Source: Streptomyces griseomycini (GTDB taxonomy: Bacteria > Actinomycetota > Actinomycetes > Streptomycetales > Streptomycetaceae). From it: a stretch of DNA of 64,000 nt. Position numbers and translations under genes: made by a program. This document shows, piece after piece, positions 59,117 through 64,000 of the stretch (the first letter of the stretch is position 1; each line of letters starts with the position of its first letter). The notes under the pieces were generated by a model. It was not told where the DNA came from, made no database searches, and was given only the letters and a program-made list of their open reading frames with translations. The DNA lies in the NCBI RefSeq assembly GCF_014203535.1, contig NZ_JACHJI010000002.1:377042-441041 (forward strand), in the 5' to 3' direction.

Positions 59117-60250
59117 TCAGTACGGCTCGACCAGGACGTGCGCGGCGCCCGGGACGCCGGTCTTCAGCAGCTCGTCCTCCTCGGCGGTCGTCCTGCCGCC
59201 CGTCTCCTGCTTGAGCACCGCGCGCGACAGGGCCTGCACCCACAGGGCGCGGGGCCGGCGCCGCTCCTCCCAGGCCGCGAGCGCCGCGGGCACGTCGGCC
59301 GTCGCGTCCAGCGACTCGGCGAGCACGATCGCGTCCTCGACGGCCATCGCCGCGCCCTGCGCCAGCTGCGGGGCGCTCGCGTGGGCCGCGTCCCCGGCCA
59401 GCGCCACACGGCCCACGTGCCACGGCGCGTCCACCGTCACCTGGGAGATCCGCGAGTACACGACGTCAGCGGGGTCCGTGACGGTGGCGAGCGCCTCGGC
59501 GACCGGTCCGGAGAACATCGTCAGCCGCTCGGCGAGCTGCTCGTGGGCGCGCTCCGGGTCCGGCCTGAAGTCCTCGGCCTCGGCGAACACCGCGCCCAGG
59601 TACATCGTCCCGTCCGTGATGGGGGTGAGCAGCGCCTTCGCCTCGTGCCCGGCGGTGCTCATCACCACGCCCCGCACGTCGGGCAGGCGCGGGACCGTGA
59701 CCCGCCAGTTGGCGAAGCCGGTGTACTCGGGGGCGTACCGGTCGCCGTACAGCCGGGTGCGCAACGGGGAGCCGATGCCGTCGAAGCCGACGACCAGGTC
59801 CCAGCGGCCGGACGAGCCGTCCGAGAGGGTGACGTCGACGCCGGAGCCGTCGTCGGTGAGGTCGGTGACGGTGGCGGAGAACCGGATCTTCGCGCCCGCC
59901 GTCACCGCGGCGGTGCCGAGCACCCGCGCGAGAGCGGGGCGGGGGATGCCGTTGCCGGGGGGAAGGTCGCCCATCCGGGGCTGCGGTATCCGGGCCAGGG
60001 GGGTGCCCGCCGGGTCGGCGACGGTGAGGATCTCCCACTCGAAGCCGGCCGCGAGGCAGTCCTCGAGGACGCCGATCTCCCGCATGACGTGCAGCGCGTT
60101 GGACGGCTGGATGATGCCCACGCCCAGCGCCTCCAGCTCCCCGCGGAGTTCGGCGACCTCGACGGTGTGACCGCGCCGGGCCAGGGCCGTGGCGAGGGTG
60201 AGCCCGCCGATGCCGCCGCCGTGGACGAGTACGCGCAGAGGTGAGGCCAT
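59117..60250 (-). CDS. FAD-dependent monooxygenase
   Basis: A 377-residue protein from ATG 60250 with GGAGGAA upstream. The dinucleotide fold reads VLVHGGGIGGLTLATALARR, then VEVAELRGELEALGVGIIQP; the second FAD motif is WDLVVGFDGIGSPLR and the third VGRVALAGDAAHASAPQLAQ with GAAMAVEDAIVLAE. This is the PHBH-type group A flavoprotein hydroxylase layout. It follows cvnD by 83 nt. Aromatic or polyketide-like substrates are usual; here unknown. Confidence 0.9.
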   Translation of the reverse strand: MASPLRVLVHGGGIGGLTLATALARRGHTVEVAELRGELEALGVGIIQPSNALHVMREIGVLEDCLAAGFEWEILTVADPAGTPLARIPQPRMGDLPPGNGIPRPALARVLGTAAVTAGAKIRFSATVTDLTDDGSGVDVTLSDGSSGRWDLVVGFDGIGSPLRTRLYGDRYAPEYTGFANWRVTVPRLPDVRGVVMSTAGHEAKALLTPITDGTMYLGAVFAEAEDFRPDPERAHEQLAERLTMFSGPVAEALATVTDPADVVYSRISQVTVDAPWHVGRVALAGDAAHASAPQLAQGAAMAVEDAIVLAESLDATADVPAALAAWEERRRPRALWVQALSRAVLKQETGGRTTAEEDELLKTGVPGAAHVLVEPY

Positions 60251-60333
60251 GTCGGTTCCTCCGGGGAGAGGGGAAGGTGAGGGGGTGGTGCGGTCCCAGC
60301 CGACCGGTGCGGTCCCAGCCGACCGGTGCGGTC

Positions 60334-60903
60334 TCAGCCGACCGGTGCGGGCAGGCTCGCCAGGTGGTCGACCAGGGCGAGCAGCGCCTCCTTGGCGTAC
60401 TCGCGCCGCCGGACGTCGCCGATCAGCAGCGGCACGTGCGGGTCGAGGTCGAGGGCCTGCCTGATCTCGTCCGCCGTGCGGGTGTTGTGGCCGTGGAAGC
60501 AGTTGATGGCCACCACGAAGGGGATGCGCCGGCTCTCGAAGAAGTCGATCGAGGCGAAACTGGTGTGCAGGCGCCGGGTGTCCGCGATGACCACCCCGCC
60601 GAGGGCGCCGTTGACCAGGTCGTTCCACATGAACCAGAAGCGTTCCTGGCCCGGGGTGCCGAAGAGGTACACGACCAGTTCGTCGTTGATGGTGATGCGT
60701 CCGAAGTCCAGGGCGACGGTCGTGGTCTCCTTGTCCCCGGCCCCGGCGAGGTCGTCGACGCCGATGCTGGCCTTCGTCATGTACTCCTCGGTGCGCAGCG
60801 GTGCGACCTCGCTGACCGCGCCCACCATGGTGGTCTTGCCCACGGCGAATCCGCCGGCGATGAGGATCTTGACGGCGGCGGGGGCCGCCTGACTGGGGGT
60901 CAT
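60334..60903 (-). CDS. cvnD: CvnD-like GTPase of the conservon
   Basis: A 189-residue protein from ATG 60903. The Ras-like G1 motif is AGGFAVGKTTMVGAVSEV, a T residue region follows in YMTKASIGVDDLAG, G3 is FGTPGQERFWFMWNDLVNG and the G4-like part is VVAINCFHG. Conservon GTPases relay signals from the sensor kinase-like CvnA to unknown targets at the membrane. It follows cvnC by 5 nt. Confidence 0.92.
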   Translation of the reverse strand: MTPSQAAPAAVKILIAGGFAVGKTTMVGAVSEVAPLRTEEYMTKASIGVDDLAGAGDKETTTVALDFGRITINDELVVYLFGTPGQERFWFMWNDLVNGALGGVVIADTRRLHTSFASIDFFESRRIPFVVAINCFHGHNTRTADEIRQALDLDPHVPLLIGDVRRREYAKEALLALVDHLASLPAPVG

Positions 60904-60908
60904 GGGTT

Positions 60909-61316
60909 CTACAGTCTCCGGAGTCCGTCACGAACGGCGGCCAGCAGGTCCGGGTCGGCGCCGCCCGCCGCCCAGGCCACCGTGATCGGTGCCCGCGCGG
61001 CGAGCAGGCCCTGGCCGACGAGGTCCGCGAGGAGGATCTTGGTCACCGACACGGGGAGGTCGAGTGCGGCGGCGACCTCGGCGACGGCCGCGGGACGGCG
61101 GCAGCGTTCCAGGATCCGGCGGTGCTCCGGCTGGAGCCTGCCCGGGCGCACCGGCACGCCGCGCTCGTCGCGCGGGTCGTCGAGGGTCGTGAGCACCGTG
61201 ATGAGCGTGAGGTCGTCCCGTTCGGGAGCGGTCCGGCCGCGGGTGATGGTGTACGGGCGCACCATGCTCTCCGCGCCGTCCTCCCCGGGGTCGTCGTCCT
61301 CCCAGTCCGGGTTCAC
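60909..61316 (-). CDS. cvnC: CvnC-like DUF742 protein of the conservon
   Basis: A 135-residue protein from GTG 61316, overlapping the cvnB stop (GTGA). DUF742 pattern: MVRPYTITRGRTAPERDDLT, RPGRLQPEHRRILERCRRPA and AVAEVAAALDLPVSVTKILL. It has a winged-helix-like core and no membrane segment. It acts between CvnB and CvnD in the complex. Confidence 0.92.
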   Translation of the reverse strand: MNPDWEDDDPGEDGAESMVRPYTITRGRTAPERDDLTLITVLTTLDDPRDERGVPVRPGRLQPEHRRILERCRRPAAVAEVAAALDLPVSVTKILLADLVGQGLLAARAPITVAWAAGGADPDLLAAVRDGLRRL

Positions 61317-61750
61317 GCGCCGGTTCCCTGCCCTGTGCCGAAGGCGTCGAACTCGCCGCGGACCGCGGTGCCGAGCTTCTGCCCGACCTGCTGGACGAGG
61401 TTGTGCATGGCGAGCGACATCACCTCCGCGTCGACCTCCTGGGAGGCGACCACGGCCAGGTGGGTGCCCTGGCCCGCCGAGATGATGAAGAGCCACAGGT
61501 CGGCGAGTTCGACGATGACCTGGTGGACGACGCCGCCGTCGAAGAGCTGACCGACCCCGCGGGCCAGGCTCTGCTGGCCGGTGCAGATGGCGGCCAGCCG
61601 TTCGGCGTCCGCGCGGGAGATGCTCCGCGAGTGGCTCACGACCAGGCCGTCGTCGGACAGCAGGACCGCGTTCCTCGTCTCGGCGACCGAGTCCACGAGG
61701 CCGTCGAGGAGCCAGTCCAGGTCCTGGTGGGTGGCGGTGGTTCGTGTCAT
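61313..61750 (-). CDS. cvnB: CvnB-like roadblock/LC7 protein of the conservon
   Basis: A 145-residue protein from ATG 61750, overlapping the cvnA stop (ATGA). The roadblock/LC7 fold reads LDWLLDGLVDSVAETRNAVL, LLSDDGLVVSHSRSISRADA, ERLAAICTGQQSLARGVGQL and GVVHQVIVELADLWLFIISA. These dimers modulate small GTPases, here CvnD, by contact at the membrane. Confidence 0.93.
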   Translation of the reverse strand: MTRTTATHQDLDWLLDGLVDSVAETRNAVLLSDDGLVVSHSRSISRADAERLAAICTGQQSLARGVGQLFDGGVVHQVIVELADLWLFIISAGQGTHLAVVASQEVDAEVMSLAMHNLVQQVGQKLGTAVRGEFDAFGTGQGTGA

Positions 61751-64000
61751 GACCGTTCTTCTTCTCTCATCACTTGGCGAGGTGCGGTGGGTTCGGGCGG
61801 CGTCGGGGTCCGTCCCTCGCGGGCCGCGCGCGACCGGCGCTGGAACGCGCCGATCGTCGCCCCGGCGCGGCGCGGTACGGGACGCAGCAACGGGTCGTCC
61901 TGCCAGCGCGGCGGCCTGGGCAACGCGGCTCCGGCGGCGGGGTCCACGCGCAGTTCGTCGACGAGGCTGGCCTGGCGCACCCGGCGGGGCAGCGGGGCTT
62001 CGTCACCGGTCAGGTCGGGGGCGCCGTCGGCGCCCGCGCCGGCGTGCGGTGCGCCGGGGGCGGGACGCGGGTCCCCGGCCTCGCCGGGGCGGGCCGGCGC
62101 GGTCCCGTGCGGCGCGTGCCCGGCCCCGTGCTCCCGGGCCGGGGCGGACGTGTGGGCGTCGTACGTCCCGTGGGGCCGGTACGGGTCCCGGGGCGGGTCC
62201 CGGTGCGGCTGCGGCTCGGGTTCGTGGGACGCCGGTCGCATCGGGTGCAGCGCCGTGACGTCGGCCATGGCCCGTCCCCGGCCCCGTACGGGCAGCTGCT
62301 CCTCGGCGCCCGATGCGGGACCGGCCGGGGCGGGAACCGGGGCAGGTGCGGGAGCCGGAGCAGGTGCGGGCGCGGGTGTGGGCACGGCCACCGGGCCCTG
62401 CCGGGGGGCGGGGACGGTGAGGTCGGAGGGGACGAGCACGACCGCCCGTGTGCCGCCGTACGCGGACGCGCGGAACTCCACTCCCAGGCCGTACTGGCGT
62501 GCGAGGTGCGCGACCACGTGCAGGCCCAGACGGATGTCGTCGGAGTGGGCGAGGACGTCGAGCCGGGGCGGACGGGCCATCAGCTCGTTGGCCTCGGCCA
62601 GCCTGTCCTCGTCCATGCCCAGGCCGCGGTCCTCGACCTCGATGACCAGGCCGCGGCTCACCTCGGTCGCCCTGACCTCGACCGGGCTCGACGGGGGAGA
62701 GAACGCGAGCCCGTTCTCGATCAGTTCGGCGAGCACGTGCGCGACCGGGCCGACGGCCCGGGCCGCGAGCCAGGGCCCGCCCTCCAGGTCGATCATCACC
62801 CGCCGGTAGTCCTGCACCTCGCTCTGGGCCGAGCGCATCACGTCGAGCAGGGCGACCGGCTTGCGCCACCGCCGGTGGGGCGTACCGCCGGAGAGGATGA
62901 CCAGGTTCTCCTCGTAGCGCCGCAGCCGGGCGGTGAGGTGGTCGAGGTCGAAGAGGCCGTCGAGGACCTCGGAGTCCTCGTGGCGGCGCTCCATCTCGTC
63001 CAGCTTCTTGAGCTGCTGTCCGATGAGCTGCTGGGTGCGGCGGGCGACGCGCTGCAGCAGCCGCTCGAACCCGCGGTGCTGGTCGGCCTGCTTGACGGCG
63101 GCCTGCAGGGCACTGGTGCGGGCGAGGTTGAGCGCCGTGCCGAGCCGGGTCAGCTCGTCGGTGGTGCGGCCGGTGTCGTCGGGGCGGATGGCCCGCGCCT
63201 CGGTCTCGACGTCGATGCGCTCGCCCTGCGCGAGCCGCTCGACGACGTCGGGCAGGGCCGCCTCCAGCTCCTCGGCCTGCCGTTGCAGGCTGCCGATGCG
63301 CTGTCGCAGGCTGCGGGTGAGGCGCCACGTCGTCCAGATGACGGCGACGACGGCGGCGAGGCCGACGACGGTGGTGATCACCATCCTCCGGAGCAGTGCC
63401 ATCACACTGCTCTTGCCCCGTTCGCCCACCAACGCGGTCCGGTGCTCGAGGAGTTCCTCGAGCTTCGGGGTGAGGGTGTCCATCGCCCCGCGCCAGGTCC
63501 TCCGGTCGGCGTCGAGGACGACCGTGCCGCCCGCGTCGGACCCGCCCCGGCTCAGCACCGTCCGCTCCACGCGGGTCTTGTTCTTCCACGCCGCGCTGTC
63601 GACGATCCGCCGCCACATGGCGCGTTCGTCACCGGGCAGCTCGGGGTCGACCTTGACGGTGTGCAGGAACGACTGCGCGGCGACCGCGTCACGGAACTGC
63701 CGGAGCTCGTCGGCGGTCAGCGTGCCCCCGTCCCGGCCGCGGGCCAGGAGCGCGTCCGAGCGGGAGATCATCTCCTTGGCCCAGAAGAGGTCGACGAGCG
63801 GCTGGGAGAGCACGGTGATCCGGCCGTTGTCCACGTGGCTCAGGGCCGTGAACAGCTCGAGGTCGACGGCGATCAGGTCGGTGTAGTACCGGTACACCGC
63901 TTCCTGCTGGTCCTGGTCGCCGGTGTCCACCAGGGAGCGCTGCGCGGGCAGCCGGTCGATCGCCGTGCGCGCCTCGGTGACCGCCTCCCTGATCTCCCGG
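61747..64000 (-). CDS. cvnA: CvnA-like sensor kinase of the conservon (5' end outside window)
   Basis: The visible 751 codons run from the right edge to the stop at 61747. The external nitrate/nitrite-sensing-like helical domain is partly visible, then a membrane helix (MVITTVVGLAAVVAVIWTTW) and a HAMP-like linker with long helices. The ATP-binding domain follows, with N box ELIENGLAFS, G1 EVEDRGLGMDEDRLAEANEL and G2 LGLHVVAHLARQYGLGVEF. No classical His box is seen, as usual for CvnA. A Pro/Ala/His-rich tail of about 180 residues closes the protein. Confidence 0.9.
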   Translation of the reverse strand, partial: REIREAVTEARTAIDRLPAQRSLVDTGDQDQQEAVYRYYTDLIAVDLELFTALSHVDNGRITVLSQPLVDLFWAKEMISRSDALLARGRDGGTLTADELRQFRDAVAAQSFLHTVKVDPELPGDERAMWRRIVDSAAWKNKTRVERTVLSRGGSDAGGTVVLDADRRTWRGAMDTLTPKLEELLEHRTALVGERGKSSVMALLRRMVITTVVGLAAVVAVIWTTWRLTRSLRQRIGSLQRQAEELEAALPDVVERLAQGERIDVETEARAIRPDDTGRTTDELTRLGTALNLARTSALQAAVKQADQHRGFERLLQRVARRTQQLIGQQLKKLDEMERRHEDSEVLDGLFDLDHLTARLRRYEENLVILSGGTPHRRWRKPVALLDVMRSAQSEVQDYRRVMIDLEGGPWLAARAVGPVAHVLAELIENGLAFSPPSSPVEVRATEVSRGLVIEVEDRGLGMDEDRLAEANELMARPPRLDVLAHSDDIRLGLHVVAHLARQYGLGVEFRASAYGGTRAVVLVPSDLTVPAPRQGPVAVPTPAPAPAPAPAPAPVPAPAGPASGAEEQLPVRGRGRAMADVTALHPMRPASHEPEPQPHRDPPRDPYRPHGTYDAHTSAPAREHGAGHAPHGTAPARPGEAGDPRPAPGAPHAGAGADGAPDLTGDEAPLPRRVRQASLVDELRVDPAAGAALPRPPRWQDDPLLRPVPRRAGATIGAFQRRSRAAREGRTPTPPEPTAPRQVMREEERS

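Overview
The window is very GC-rich, with strong third-position G/C bias, GTG and TTG starts, many 4-nt start/stop overlaps, a conservon (cvn), a WXG100-type secreted pair, a DasR-like chitinase promoter and several GNAT and lipoprotein genes. Together these point to a Streptomyces chromosome or a very close relative. I saw no rRNA, tRNA, IS element, CRISPR array or replication origin.

Layout. 1-747: 3' part of a flavin/F420 oxidoreductase. 820-3892: WXG100-like protein, a long coiled-coil/membrane protein carrying a WxG motif, and two unknown genes (a small type VII secretion cargo locus). 4141-9176: unknown protein, lipoprotein plus secreted partner, F420-type pyridoxamine-oxidase-fold protein, DUF4287, SnoaL-tailed ECF sigma factor, GNAT. 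9217-12998: a polymorphic toxin locus. The 803-residue toxin ends in a Tox-REase-5-type nuclease domain, carries an internal Flp-type prepilin motif, and is followed by an Imm52-like gene and a second overlapping small gene. 13349-16004: DUF192 protein, small membrane protein, GNAT, isochorismatase-fold protein, gene remnant. 16009-27725: a nearly complete Tad/Flp pilus locus on the minus strand (unknown zinc-ribbon protein, CpaB, CpaE/TadZ, two TadE, TadA/CpaF, TadB, TadC, histidine kinase, response regulator, Flp pilin, TadG-like, lipoprotein, OmpA-like), without a prepilin peptidase.

28034-29886: divergent chitinase with two DasR-like palindromes. 30047-31897: SigE-family sigma factor plus membrane protein. 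32187-32514: Ser/Thr kinase remnant. Then Nramp transporter, M14 carboxypeptidase and an acidic unknown protein. 36060-42986: D-amino-acid utilisation region (GntP permease, RidA, IclR regulator and PfkB kinase, divergent from a D-amino-acid deaminase and N-acyl-D-amino-acid deacylase) around a palindromic operator. 43005-48701: secreted trypsin-like protease, membrane protein, aminotransferase, unknown protein, secreted beta-propeller/Ig-like protein. 48791-53557: decayed, immunity-like region (truncated amidase joined to a truncated unknown gene, two SUKH-type genes, one probably frameshifted). 53616-59043: lipoprotein and a TelA / solute-binding / VWA / membrane-protein operon. 59117-64000: FAD monooxygenase behind a conservon (cvnD-C-B-A), with cvnA running off the right edge.

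How it fits together. The most unusual part is the Tad locus with the toxin locus 5 kb away. The toxin has the same cleavage-type motif as the Flp pilin (G, then QTAVEY, then a hydrophobic helix), and both genes have GGGCCCAA-type repeats about 85-130 nt before their starts. I infer that the toxin may be a pilin-like passenger of the Tad machinery.
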